Assembly: GCF_023276375.1 (NCBI RefSeq)
Contig: NZ_JALLPK010000001.1
Location: forward strand, 1,364,001-1,428,000
Direction: 5' to 3'
DNA: 64,000 nt
Source of the DNA: Halocatena marina
Lineage (GTDB): Archaea; Halobacteriota; Halobacteria; Halobacteriales; Haloarculaceae
Part shown: positions 8,269-17,125 of the stretch, in pieces
How the letters are laid out: each line of letters opens with the position of its first letter
Numbering within the stretch: the stretch's first letter is position 1
Position numbers and translations under genes: made by a program
The notes under the pieces: model-generated
Databases searched by the model: none
Seen by the model: only the letters and a program-made list of their open reading frames with translations
Told to the model about the DNA's origin: nothing

Positions 8269-9384
8269 ATGGCACAGGTTGCGATCCTCCACAACACGCT
8301 TGACTTCCACGGTGGAGCTGATGCCGTCTGTCTCGCGGCCTGTGAGGCGCTCCAACTGGAGCACGACGTTACACTTTTCACCATTTCGGAGACGATACCT
8401 TCGGATCTCACAGACCGCTTCGATGTCTCAGTTGAGAACGTGAGTGTCAAAATGCCGCGAGGCGCGACGATGATTGCAGGGACGCTCTCGACTGTTGCTC
8501 CGTGGATCGGACCGCAACTCGCGTTTCGAAGCGTCGCTCTCCATCGCTTCTTCCAGTCTTCTGCTGCCGCGTTCGATTTCGCAGTGAGCACGGCAAACGA
8601 ATTCTCGCTTTCACTCCCATCGGTCCAGTATGTCCACTACCCGCAGTTCCGACTCAACCGGCTTTCCGATGGTGCTCCCGGCCGTTTGAATCAGCTGTGG
8701 AGCCGGCTGGCAGGACCTGACCGCACCGATCTCACTGGCCACGACACCACCCTTCTCTCGAACTCCTCGTGGACGGGTGCCGTGGTCGAGGAAATCTATG
8801 ATATCCGACCAACGGTGCTCTATCCTCCTATTGATTCGGTTTCGTGCGATCGTGCGTGGTCTAACCGTGAGAATGGTATCGTCGTGGTCGGACGACTCGC
8901 TCCGGACAAACGAGTGCTCGATGCGATCAGCGTGGTCGATCGTATTCGTAAACAGGGCCACGATCTCCACCTTCACATTGTTGGAGCAACCCCGCGAGCG
9001 TATCGGAGCTACGTCACGCGGGTTGCTGCTGCGGCCAACGAGCGTCCACACGTCTCACTGGAGCGTGACGTATCTCGAGATCAACTCGAACACCTGCTGT
9101 GTACCCACAAATACGGACTGAATATGAAGGAGAATGAACACTTCGGGATGTCCGTTGCCGAGTATCGCGCTGCTGGAATGGTTGCATTTGCCCCGGCGAG
9201 TGGCGGTCAACAAGAGATACTCGACAACCGGTCCGATCGTCTGTTCGACGCACTCGATGAGGCCGTCTCTCTCGTGATTCGTGCGGCCGAAATCGACGAA
9301 CCGCCTACACACTCACCGAACCGATTCGCTACCGAACGCTTTCAGGCATCGCTTCGGGGACACGTGAATCGACTCGTCAGCTAA
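8269..9384 (+). CDS. Glycosyltransferase family 4
   Basis: A 371-residue GT-B fold glycosyltransferase. The N-terminal domain starts QVAILHNTLDFHGGADAVC, the loop that contacts donor and acceptor. The C-terminal domain has IVVVGRLAPDKRVLDA, and the EX7E-type donor site appears as KENEHFGMSVAEYRAAG followed by PASGGQQEIL. This resembles the archaeal branch of ALG11/PimA-like transferases that use lipid or polyol phosphate acceptors. The ATG at 8269 was chosen over one 24 bases upstream because homology begins at AQVAIL. The gene is transcribed away from the fusion oxidoreductase, with about 74 bases between starts. With the CDP-alcohol phosphotransferase it suggests synthesis of a glycosylated lipid or polyol. 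Confidence 0.87.
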   Translation: MAQVAILHNTLDFHGGADAVCLAACEALQLEHDVTLFTISETIPSDLTDRFDVSVENVSVKMPRGATMIAGTLSTVAPWIGPQLAFRSVALHRFFQSSAAAFDFAVSTANEFSLSLPSVQYVHYPQFRLNRLSDGAPGRLNQLWSRLAGPDRTDLTGHDTTLLSNSSWTGAVVEEIYDIRPTVLYPPIDSVSCDRAWSNRENGIVVVGRLAPDKRVLDAISVVDRIRKQGHDLHLHIVGATPRAYRSYVTRVAAAANERPHVSLERDVSRDQLEHLLCTHKYGLNMKENEHFGMSVAEYRAAGMVAFAPASGGQQEILDNRSDRLFDALDEAVSLVIRAAEIDEPPTHSPNRFATERFQASLRGHVNRLVS

Positions 9385-9633
9385 GACAGCTCGTACCCAG
9401 AAGTCGCTCTTTGTCCACCAGCGTCGTTGCGGAAGCTGTGGTGCCGGTTTTTCTAATCGAACAGATAAAGGTAGAGTCGGACACTCGCTGTAATATCTTG
9501 TCTACAGTATCGGTATGGGAAAATTTCTCTATCTATATCTGAAAATATTAGAAATATATACTCATTCCCCATAGAAATATTATTTCGATTAATATCTTTT
9601 TTCAGTTGAATTTAAAAAGATATATTAGATTAA

Positions 9634-9646
9634 ATTTAACGTATAA
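9634..9646 (+). promoter_or_regulatory. TATA-like box before the 43-residue membrane peptide gene
   Basis: ATTTAACGTATAA spans positions 22-34 upstream of the ATG at 9668, in a long AT-rich stretch (about 9490-9660). This fits a leaderless transcript of the small gene. Confidence 0.45.
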
Positions 9647-9667
9647 TGGAATAAATTATATAATGTC

Positions 9668-9799
9668 ATGTCTGATGGCACACTTGCGACGGCCGTGGAA
9701 AAACACCCAAAGATGACTAGCGTCCTGTTCGTACTTCTTTTCCTCCTCACGCAGGTGGGGACAGCCGCGGCGACCAACGGCGGTTACTACGGTCCGTAA
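9668..9799 (+). CDS. DUF7503-like 43-residue membrane peptide
   Basis: A short gene coding for 43 residues: a polar start MSDGTLATAVEKHPK, one hydrophobic helix (SVLFVLLFLLTQVGTAAA) and a tail ending GGYYGP. This matches my memory of the haloarchaeal DUF7503 family: tiny proteins with a single helix, a LxQxGxAAA boundary and a terminal GP. The helix followed by small residues could be a secretion signal or a membrane anchor. A TATA-like box sits about 30 bases upstream. It converges on the CHAT protease gene with 19 bases between stops, and DUF7503 genes are, as I recall, often found near DUF7504 genes such as the one at 12011. Function unknown. An overlapping minus-strand frame at 9656-9907 was rejected in its favour. 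Confidence 0.65.
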   Translation: MSDGTLATAVEKHPKMTSVLFVLLFLLTQVGTAAATNGGYYGP

Positions 9800-9818
9800 C
9801 GACCTGTACAAGTTCTCG

Positions 9819-12014
9819 TTATCCTTGTGATTCAATATTGGATAAGCCTTCCTCGCCCGTGAGCATATCACTCCACGTAAGAGTACCTTCGTGGCGTACT
9901 GGAACACGACCGAGCTCGAGATGTGCCTGAAGCTCTGCCGTTGTTACGGTTTTTGTGACGAGTTGACCACTATTAAGAGAATATTCCTTCTCGTTGCCGA
10001 GATACGGCATAGAAAGTGCTCCAAGTGATGTAGAGGGGGCAGGGAACCCATGGATTGAAACCTTGTACTGATCCTTCTCTATGGAGTGAATTTCTGCCAG
10101 CGTTGCAGCTGTTCCTTTGCAAGTAGTGATGGTGAGACGTGGATCTCCGACGACCATATACTGATAGCCCGTCACCGACGTGTCTGTGATAATATCCAGC
10201 GACCCACCGAGACTGAAGCCTGCGTTCAGCAGACGCGCGACCGTCCGGCCGATGTCCGTCGCTGACGTATTCGCGACACCACTGAGAGTGCACAATCCAC
10301 CGATGGCACCCGATTCGACGAGGGCCATCCCCTGATCGACGGATCGGCAGCCGTTCAGGATGAACGCCCGCGTTTCGACGTGATCAAGTGTTGCTGCATC
10401 GAGCCACCCATCGTCGCACTGGAGCCCCTCGTCAGTAACATGTCCGATGTAATGAATGAGGTCGTACTCTGTCATCAGAATCTCTCGAAGGGCGGTCTGA
10501 GAACACTCCTCGTAGACGGTAACATCGAATGCGATGAGATCACGCATTCCGTAGAGATCAGCCACATCCGTTTCGTCGTGCATCTCCGGTGCATTGCTGA
10601 TGACGGCCACATCGATTGGACCACTGGAGTGTGCATCGAGTCGTCGCTGGCACGCATCAAGCGTCGGTTTTGCACCGGCGATTGGATAGCCGTCGTTGAA
10701 CCAGAGATGGGTAATGCTCCCTGTCGATGGGGGATTCAACGCACGCGTCCAGCCCCCGTCAGTCGAATCGTCGGATGGACCGCGCTGTTGGATCTGTTGA
10801 TCAGCCGTCGCCGAGGACTGGCCACGAAAAGAGGGAGCAGTGGTCGACGTTCCCCTGAGGAATTCATTTATCGACGCTGCATATTGGCTACCAGCTCGTG
10901 TTGTAACTGAACGCTCTGTCTCTGGTGTACGGATGGAACTAAGGTCAGCAGCAACGTAGGAGAGCACACCGAGATGCGCTGCAGTCGGCGCGATCGTCGT
11001 CGTCAGCGGCCACCGGGGAACGATAGAAGCGACTGTCTCGAATGGTACCGTGAGGTAGGTGTTGACCTGCTCGCCCAGTGATTGGTCGTAGAGCGCGGCG
11101 AAATCGAGACCAGCCGACTCCTCGATCTGCTCGCGCCCGGCCAATTGAACTGGATAGAAGCCTTCGGTTCGAGTGAGACAATCGAGTGTGAACAGGTGCT
11201 TGAGCAGTCGGAAAACGGCTGCGTCGTACCCGTCTTCGTGCTCAATCGGGTGAGCGGTCCCATCGACGAGCAACCGTGGCGAGTCCCCAGGGACGACAGC
11301 GGCATTGAGATAATACGCGAGCGAGGCGACAGGATAGATGTATTCGAACGTCGAGGGCACCTCGATCTGGATATCGGTCTCTGCTGGCGTCCGCTCCAGC
11401 GTCGCTGGTGCATCAAAGCAGTCGCCGTGTTTGATCTGTGGGGGGTGTCCTCGCATCGACGGAAACGACCGCTCACAGGATGTCGTTTTGAGTGATGCTC
11501 CGAAACATGAGAGAGCACGCATCACGTCGGTCGGATCGTCGGTGGTCGTAACGGTCGTCGCTGGCTGGTTATGTAGCGAGCGTACTCCGAGACCGACGGG
11601 GTCGGTGTTCTCAACGCTAATCGTCCGTCCGCCGTCCGTGGCTGCTGGAATCCGAAGCTCACTCTGAACCGCAAGGTACGTTTTAACACCGAGTCCACCA
11701 ATCTCGACTGTATACTGACCCTGACCGAGCGTCTTACTCGTGTTTGGGGGTACATCGGCGACGACCGAACCAACGTGGTCGCGCACACAGACGTTGACGG
11801 GCATCGGGATACGAACCGATTCCGTATCAATATCGTAAGCAACGTCGACTGGAAAACAGAACGCCGTTGGTGCACCCGACAACGGAATAACCGGCTCTGT
11901 CGTTCCAAGAGAGACGCGTATGCCCTGAATATCATCGATCACCGTGACGCCCTGTGGATCGGTGGTTGGTTCAACCCGTACTTGGTTAAATGGATGATGG
12001 CCTGCCAGTGTCAT
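9819..12014 (-). CDS. CHAT-domain (caspase-fold) protease-like protein
   Basis: A 731-residue protein. The C-terminal third (about residues 440-640) has the CHAT/caspase-like layout: strand-loop LIHYIGHVTDEG with the catalytic His candidate H525, then AFILNGCRSVDQGMALV with Cys C556, then GAIGGLCTLSGVAN. CHAT peptidases normally read GHG and SAC. Here they are GHV and NGC, so the dyad is intact but the flanks differ. The N-terminal 430 residues are beta-rich, without a motif I recognise, and may sense or bind a partner. A Ser/Gln-rich linker lies near residues 395-425. Its ATG overlaps the stop of the DUF7504-like gene by four bases, so the two are translated together. Bacterial CHAT proteins act as effector proteases in immunity or cell-death systems. 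Such a role here is inference. Confidence 0.75.
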   Translation of the reverse strand: MTLAGHHPFNQVRVEPTTDPQGVTVIDDIQGIRVSLGTTEPVIPLSGAPTAFCFPVDVAYDIDTESVRIPMPVNVCVRDHVGSVVADVPPNTSKTLGQGQYTVEIGGLGVKTYLAVQSELRIPAATDGGRTISVENTDPVGLGVRSLHNQPATTVTTTDDPTDVMRALSCFGASLKTTSCERSFPSMRGHPPQIKHGDCFDAPATLERTPAETDIQIEVPSTFEYIYPVASLAYYLNAAVVPGDSPRLLVDGTAHPIEHEDGYDAAVFRLLKHLFTLDCLTRTEGFYPVQLAGREQIEESAGLDFAALYDQSLGEQVNTYLTVPFETVASIVPRWPLTTTIAPTAAHLGVLSYVAADLSSIRTPETERSVTTRAGSQYAASINEFLRGTSTTAPSFRGQSSATADQQIQQRGPSDDSTDGGWTRALNPPSTGSITHLWFNDGYPIAGAKPTLDACQRRLDAHSSGPIDVAVISNAPEMHDETDVADLYGMRDLIAFDVTVYEECSQTALREILMTEYDLIHYIGHVTDEGLQCDDGWLDAATLDHVETRAFILNGCRSVDQGMALVESGAIGGLCTLSGVANTSATDIGRTVARLLNAGFSLGGSLDIITDTSVTGYQYMVVGDPRLTITTCKGTAATLAEIHSIEKDQYKVSIHGFPAPSTSLGALSMPYLGNEKEYSLNSGQLVTKTVTTAELQAHLELGRVPVRHEGTLTWSDMLTGEEGLSNIESQG

Positions 12015-12727
12015 AAGTCACTATTGAGAGGGATCCAACCGGAACAGCAGTCAGCGTCGCGGAGGTACCAGCACTGCTCTGGTGGTAGCCCCTCTCGCTC
12101 GCGTAGATGGATGTGGATGGCTGTGTGCTCAGCCAGTGTGGTCGCGATACTGCTCTCCGAGCCGACTGGAAGATGACAGTGCGCGAGGCCACACCGATCG
12201 CGCATCTGGTTCTCGACTGTCGTGAGTAATGTTTGAGCGACAGATTGACCGTACTGATCGAGCAGTTCACCCGTGGTAAGGATACCGAGACGAAGCTCTC
12301 CGGGTGTGAACGTATCTGTTGTTGGCTCTGTGTCTGCCAGAAGCGAAGCGAGCCGTCGACTGAAAAGAGTACAGTCGATCGGAGAGGTGGTCTGTTCTAT
12401 GTCTGTGCTGTTCGATGGCGTGATCATCTCGCCACGCAGTCTGGCCCCCGTGATGGACAGAACGTCTGATGTAGTCGTTGTGATCCCGTGTGGCAGATAG
12501 GAGCTCAGACGAAGTGCATTGGCACCCGGGTGAATGAGAACACGCTTGTGTGGACGAGAGATCGCTCCAAACAACTGGCGAGAACACGTTGCCCGAACAG
12601 TCTCGTCGACAGTTCCGGTAATGAGCGCCAGACAGCCGGTCTGTTCGAGTTCGTCAAGCGCAATGGTGAACTGCTGCGGATCACTGACCGTTGACCGCGG
12701 CATTTGATCTACGGTCGTATTATCCAT
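12011..12727 (-). CDS. DUF7504-like (RecA/KaiC-related) protein
   Basis: A 238-residue protein whose pattern fits the haloarchaeal DUF7504 family. It starts with CLALITGTVDETVRATCSRQ followed by RVLIHPGANAL. The middle GELRLGILTTGELLDQYG and late GLAHCHLPVGSES precede the final strand pattern IHIHLREREGLPPEQCWYL. The fold resembles a RecA/KaiC-like domain but no Walker A motif is visible, so ATP hydrolysis is doubtful. The last third is shared with the C-terminal part of the HalOD1 protein at 58664. It is first in a two-gene operon with the CHAT protein (ATGA overlap), suggesting direct cooperation such as sensing or adaptor function. A TATA-like box at 12754 supports the start. Confidence 0.7.
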   Translation of the reverse strand: MDNTTVDQMPRSTVSDPQQFTIALDELEQTGCLALITGTVDETVRATCSRQLFGAISRPHKRVLIHPGANALRLSSYLPHGITTTTSDVLSITGARLRGEMITPSNSTDIEQTTSPIDCTLFSRRLASLLADTEPTTDTFTPGELRLGILTTGELLDQYGQSVAQTLLTTVENQMRDRCGLAHCHLPVGSESSIATTLAEHTAIHIHLREREGLPPEQCWYLRDADCCSGWIPLNSDL

Positions 12728-12753
12728 GCTGTTTATGTTTTTCTATTGGCAGT

Positions 12754-12760
12754 GTTAAAT
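12754..12760 (-). promoter_or_regulatory. TATA-like box of the DUF7504-CHAT operon
   Basis: On the minus strand ATTTAAC is centred 30 bases before the ATG at 12727, consistent with a leaderless operon transcript. Confidence 0.45.
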
Positions 12761-13019
12761 GTATTGGAGGCATGCAGAAATTGGATTGACGCTGTCTTGC
12801 GGATCACTTGTCGTGTATTCCTGTTGTCGAACTACAACCACCGATATACATTCGGTATATGATGAAGAAAACACCTTGTAGAAATTTCCTTTGAGCGATC
12901 CGCTACTGATGCCGAATGAGAAACGTATGCATCGTCGAGTGGAAACAAGGCAGTTCATCGTGAGCCGACGTGTGTTCGTCAGATACTCACACTCCAGAAT
13001 CGGTGGATTGCACGAATGC

Positions 13020-13026
13020 TTATAAT
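13020..13026 (+). promoter_or_regulatory. TATA-like box of the exonuclease-helicase operon
   Basis: TTATAAT is centred 27 bases before the ATG at 13050, the leaderless spacing. Confidence 0.55.
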
Positions 13027-13049
13027 CGATTATCGTACACATTCCATAC

Positions 13050-14504
13050 ATGGCGGATACCCACGGCGTGTCTCTCCTCGCGCTTCGGTGCGATGCACTT
13101 GCTGCGCTGACGAGCGACGCCATCGTGGATATGGTGTCGTATTTCGATCCGGATCTCGTGTACATCATCCGCGAAAAAATGGATATGCGGGTTGTCAGTC
13201 AACTGCAGCGTGACTGCAATCAACCGATCTTTCACGCACAGGACGGAACCATTCGGACGGAAACAGTTGGCGGCGTATCGTTTATATTCACTACTTCTGT
13301 TGACCGACTTGGTGAGGCGAGGGCTCCCGACGAAGCTATCCCGGAAACTGCAGACGTTGTCGTCTGCGATGAGCTGCAGATGGTTCCCGACGACGTGAAC
13401 ATGGATGCAGGACTCGATGGGATTGATCACATCGCTCGGTATCAGGCTCGAACCGACGGCACGACGACATTTCTTACAGGAGCACTGGAGGCGAGCTACG
13501 ATTACGTCTGGCGAGCTAACAGCAACAGGACAGTCGTTCGGTTGCCTGTTCGGGGGCTTGCACCACTCCGCCGATCGGGTGCTCCCGAACTCGCGTGTCT
13601 CACCTGCGATACGGATGGACGAGTGGCGGTTACATCAGCGCCAACCAATACGTTTGGTCTTCAGGCACTCACCAATGTCGGGACTACGACGGCTCAACGG
13701 CTTAAAGAAAACGGGTATACGACACGATCAGATGTCGCAAGCACGACTCGACAAGAACTCCGGGTAATACACGGCATCGGTAACTCGACAGCGAAAACGA
13801 TACAACAGAGTGCTCAAGCACTCGTCGAAAAATCTGTTCTCAGACAAACTGATGCGACTGTCCCGGCTGCTGATTATTCACCGCTATTCGTCGATATCGA
13901 GACCGATGGACTGACCCCGACAATTATCTGGCTCATTGGCGTGTATGATCCCGCACGTGAGGAGTATATCGACTTCGTCGATACGGATCCATCACTCGAT
14001 GATCTAGGAAAGGCGACTCGAGCGTTCATCAGGTGGCTCGCCGCTGAGTATGATCGTCCGTCGCTTGTCGCGTGGAATGGTCACGCATTCGATTTCAAAC
14101 ACCTCACAACGTTTATCAGCCGTCACGCTCCCGCGTACGCGGACTATTGGAACGAATCTGTGTTCGAGTATGATCTCTACGACTGGGCAGTGCGGAAAGG
14201 AAATGCTATCCTCCCTGGTCGAACGAATCGTATCGAAGATGTCGCCGCGGCGCTGGACTGCAACCGGGACGTCTCTGTAGAAGTCATCGACGGAAAAACA
14301 CTCGCTCGCACGATCCAACGGATGCTACAATCACCAACACAGACCGATACCATAGACTGGAACGTAGCGCGAGCGTACTGTGAAGCAGACGTTCGTGAAC
14401 TAGCTGCTGTGTATAACGCGATTGCCAACGCGACACCAGGGCGCAAACGTGCGGACGCACCAACAGACGATACGACGACGCAGACTGGTTTACTTGATTT
14501 TTGA
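13050..14504 (+). CDS. DEDDy-type 3'-5' exonuclease with helix-hairpin-helix, YprB/MrfB-like
   Basis: A 484-residue protein. The first 190 residues form a domain I do not recognise. Residues about 205-260 are a helix-hairpin-helix DNA-binding region (LTNVGTTTAQRLKENG, IHGIGNSTAKTIQQ). From about 278 a ribonuclease-H-fold exonuclease domain follows with D282 and E284 (FVDIETDGL), D348 (WNGHAFDFKHL) and D447 with Tyr443 (YCEADVRE), a complete DEDDy set. This matches the YprB/RNase_H_2 family. In Bacillus subtilis YprB (MrfB) works with the helicase YprA (MrfA) in nucleotide-excision-like repair of mitomycin C damage. The next gene is a YprA-type helicase, so the same partnership is likely. The start is supported by the TATA-like box at 13020. 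Confidence 0.85.
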   Translation: MADTHGVSLLALRCDALAALTSDAIVDMVSYFDPDLVYIIREKMDMRVVSQLQRDCNQPIFHAQDGTIRTETVGGVSFIFTTSVDRLGEARAPDEAIPETADVVVCDELQMVPDDVNMDAGLDGIDHIARYQARTDGTTTFLTGALEASYDYVWRANSNRTVVRLPVRGLAPLRRSGAPELACLTCDTDGRVAVTSAPTNTFGLQALTNVGTTTAQRLKENGYTTRSDVASTTRQELRVIHGIGNSTAKTIQQSAQALVEKSVLRQTDATVPAADYSPLFVDIETDGLTPTIIWLIGVYDPAREEYIDFVDTDPSLDDLGKATRAFIRWLAAEYDRPSLVAWNGHAFDFKHLTTFISRHAPAYADYWNESVFEYDLYDWAVRKGNAILPGRTNRIEDVAAALDCNRDVSVEVIDGKTLARTIQRMLQSPTQTDTIDWNVARAYCEADVRELAAVYNAIANATPGRKRADAPTDDTTTQTGLLDF

Positions 14505-14512
14505 ACATACAG

Positions 14513-17125
14513 ATGGTGAACACGAAAACAGATCGAGAGGCAGCGATCGACACGGAGGCACGTGGAGCAGAGATTACTCCGGAGACGGAAGCACAGACGA
14601 CGCTAGCAACGGACGGCGGAAAGGATCTCAAAGAGAGTTCTCTCGCGCTGACAGCCGAGGAGTTAGAAACGACGTATCCGACCAGTCGCTACTACGAGCA
14701 GGTGCACGAGCAGTTCACGATCCCCGCACGAGACCAACAGTGTGTCCCTGCCACCGAGGCGCTCCCGTCCAAACTCGCATCAGCGCTGGACTTCGATCCA
14801 TGGATCCATCAGGCAGCCGCTCTGGACGCACTCTCGAACGGTGATAACGTCTCTGTCACAACGAGTACATCCTCGGGGAAGACATATGTGTATGCACTAC
14901 ACATTGCCCGACAGTATCTCGAAGATCCGGAAACGCGGGCGCTTATTATTTATCCGACAAAAGCACTCAGTCGGGATCAAGAGCGGGAACTCAACGAACT
15001 GTTTCGTGGGACGTTCGGAGTAGACATCACGGTTGGAGTCTACGACGGTGATACGAAATCCAAAGCAAAAGCCCGGATCCGGGAGAATGCGAACGTCGTC
15101 ATCACTAACTTCGTCGGATTGAATCAGTATCTCGAAGGACATCACTTGTGGTCGACGTTTCACGCCAACTGTTCGCTGGTCGTCATCGACGAAGCGCATA
15201 TGTGGACGGGACTGAGTGGGATGCACGTCGCGTGGATTCTTCGACGCGCACAACGCATCATCGAATGGTACGGTGGCGATCCACAGTACGTTCTGACGTC
15301 TGCAACCATCGGGAATCCTGCGGATCACGCGCTCGCGCTGACAGGCCACTCCGCGACGGTTATCGACAACGACGGCTCGCCGAGTGGACTTCGACACCTC
15401 GTCTTCTGGGATCCGCCGATGAGCGGAGAAGTGGCTGATGGAGCGGACGGTAGCGACGGAAGTGACAGTGGCTGGGACTCGCGATCACAGCGTCCTGCGA
15501 CTGTGGAAGCGCCGGAAGTGTGGGCGCACCTCTGTTATAACGATGTGCCATCTTTGCTCTTCTGTGGCACGCGAAAGCTCACCGAACTGGCTGTCAATCG
15601 AGCAACAGCGTTTGTCCAATCATCAGATCTTTTCTATCGGGGCATTCCCAATGTCGAGGCATACAATGCGGGCTACGGAAAGCGCTCTCGTCGGGCGACT
15701 GAAAATCAGCTCAAAGAGGGGTTGCTCGACGGTGTTGCCACGACGAGCGCGCTGGAGGTTGGGATCAACGTTGGTGGCGTCGACGGAACTGTTCTGATGG
15801 GATATCCCGGTTCGCGTCAGTCGTTCTGGCAGCAACTCGGGCGTTCTGGCCGGGGAACGAGAGATACACTCTCAGTCTTCGTTCCACGATACTCAACGCT
15901 CGATCGATACATTCTCCATCACCCAGAATACGTTCTTGAGGAAGATCCCGAGAGCGCTGTTGTCGATCTAACGAACAATCCAGTCTATCTCCAACACATC
16001 AACTGTGCTGCTCAGGAACTACCGCTAACGTATGCAGACACAGAGCGGTTCGGTGGTACAGAGCGTCTCGAACAAGCGGTCGAATACGGCTGTCAGATGG
16101 GGAATCTCGAAGGATCGCTCGACGGAGGTGTCACGTATACACACCACGATCGACCACAGAACGCTGTGAGTCTGTACGCCTCTGGTGGGAACGCCTTCGA
16201 TGTCAGACTTGCGGGCGATGCGTCGTTCGATCATCAGCCGATCGGCCGTGACCGGGCTTATCGTGACTATCACGAAGGTGCAACCGTCTTGTATCAAGGT
16301 GAGCAGTATCAAGTGCGTACTCTGCGAGAGGACCGTCCGCAACCGTACGTTGAACTCGAACGGGTAACCGTTGATTATTTCACTCAGTCACAGGGTCAGG
16401 TGCAGATCTGTGACACTGAAATTCACGAAACCCGCGATGTCGGGCCGTTTCGGCTGAACTGGGGATATGGGACGGTTTCGATTCACTACGGGACATACCT
16501 AAAACGCGAAATAGGATCCGGTGATATCCGTGAAACAGGACTCACAACCGGCGTTCCACCACTCGAGATGCAGACGCAACTGTGTTGGACAGAAGTTCCC
16601 AGCGAACTTGAACGAGCGATACACAACAAACACAGCGGGTATCACAATGATGCCTGTATTGACCTCCCACCAGGACTGCACGGCTACCTCGGTGGAATTC
16701 ACGCTGTCGAACACGCGATGATTGCGGTTTCGCCCCTCGAATTGAAGGTTGACGCAAGCGATATTGGAGGACTCGCAACGAATCAGCTCCCGAATGATCC
16801 AGAAACGAGTGGCTGGTTCATCTACGATGGGATTAAGGGGGGTCTTGGTTTTTCACGGAGCATCTACGACGAGTATGAGGCGATTGCACAGCGGGCACAC
16901 GATCTAATTGCAGACTGCTCGTGTGGTCGTGATGAAGGCTGCCCAGCGTGTACGATGGATGACCGCTGTGGCAATGACAACAAACCGCTCTACTCACCAG
17001 CGGCAACCGATCTACTCGCGGCTCTGCTTGGAAATATCGATCAGGACGAACTCGTCGAACACAGTTGTGAAACGGAGACAGATGCCGATCTGATCGACGG
17101 ACGACCAGCAGCGTCAATCTCGTGA
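14513..17125 (+). CDS. DEAH superfamily 2 helicase with C-terminal Cys cluster, YprA/MrfA-like
   Basis: An 870-residue helicase. The Walker A region is TTSTSSGKTYVYAL with K123. Walker B is VVIDEAHMW (D226-H229), followed by TSATIGNPADHA. The helicase C-terminal domain has LEVGINVGGVDG and motif VI QQLGRSGRGTRD near residue 440. The last 300 residues hold a DUF1998-like region with FSRSIYDEYEAIAQRAHDL and a Cys cluster CSCGRDEGCPACTMDDRCG at about 802-822, which would bind zinc. These features define the YprA/MrfA group rather than RecQ or Hel308. ATG at 14513 was chosen; a TTG at 14501 would overlap the upstream stop by four bases and is a possible alternative. It forms an operon with the MrfB-like exonuclease, and unwinding of damaged DNA for that nuclease is the probable job. 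Confidence 0.88.
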   Translation: MVNTKTDREAAIDTEARGAEITPETEAQTTLATDGGKDLKESSLALTAEELETTYPTSRYYEQVHEQFTIPARDQQCVPATEALPSKLASALDFDPWIHQAAALDALSNGDNVSVTTSTSSGKTYVYALHIARQYLEDPETRALIIYPTKALSRDQERELNELFRGTFGVDITVGVYDGDTKSKAKARIRENANVVITNFVGLNQYLEGHHLWSTFHANCSLVVIDEAHMWTGLSGMHVAWILRRAQRIIEWYGGDPQYVLTSATIGNPADHALALTGHSATVIDNDGSPSGLRHLVFWDPPMSGEVADGADGSDGSDSGWDSRSQRPATVEAPEVWAHLCYNDVPSLLFCGTRKLTELAVNRATAFVQSSDLFYRGIPNVEAYNAGYGKRSRRATENQLKEGLLDGVATTSALEVGINVGGVDGTVLMGYPGSRQSFWQQLGRSGRGTRDTLSVFVPRYSTLDRYILHHPEYVLEEDPESAVVDLTNNPVYLQHINCAAQELPLTYADTERFGGTERLEQAVEYGCQMGNLEGSLDGGVTYTHHDRPQNAVSLYASGGNAFDVRLAGDASFDHQPIGRDRAYRDYHEGATVLYQGEQYQVRTLREDRPQPYVELERVTVDYFTQSQGQVQICDTEIHETRDVGPFRLNWGYGTVSIHYGTYLKREIGSGDIRETGLTTGVPPLEMQTQLCWTEVPSELERAIHNKHSGYHNDACIDLPPGLHGYLGGIHAVEHAMIAVSPLELKVDASDIGGLATNQLPNDPETSGWFIYDGIKGGLGFSRSIYDEYEAIAQRAHDLIADCSCGRDEGCPACTMDDRCGNDNKPLYSPAATDLLAALLGNIDQDELVEHSCETETDADLIDGRPAASIS

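Larger units (their letters stand above)
12728..13049. other. Divergent promoter region between CHAT operon and exonuclease-helicase operon
   Basis: It contains one TATA-like box for each side (12754-12760 minus, 13020-13026 plus). The roughly 260 bases between them are unexplained. No convincing gene was found. Confidence 0.45.

Noticed and set aside
9656..9907. Minus-strand frame of 83 codons
   Set aside because: It overlaps the DUF7503-like gene and the 3' end of the CHAT gene and has a basic composition unlike haloarchaeal proteins.
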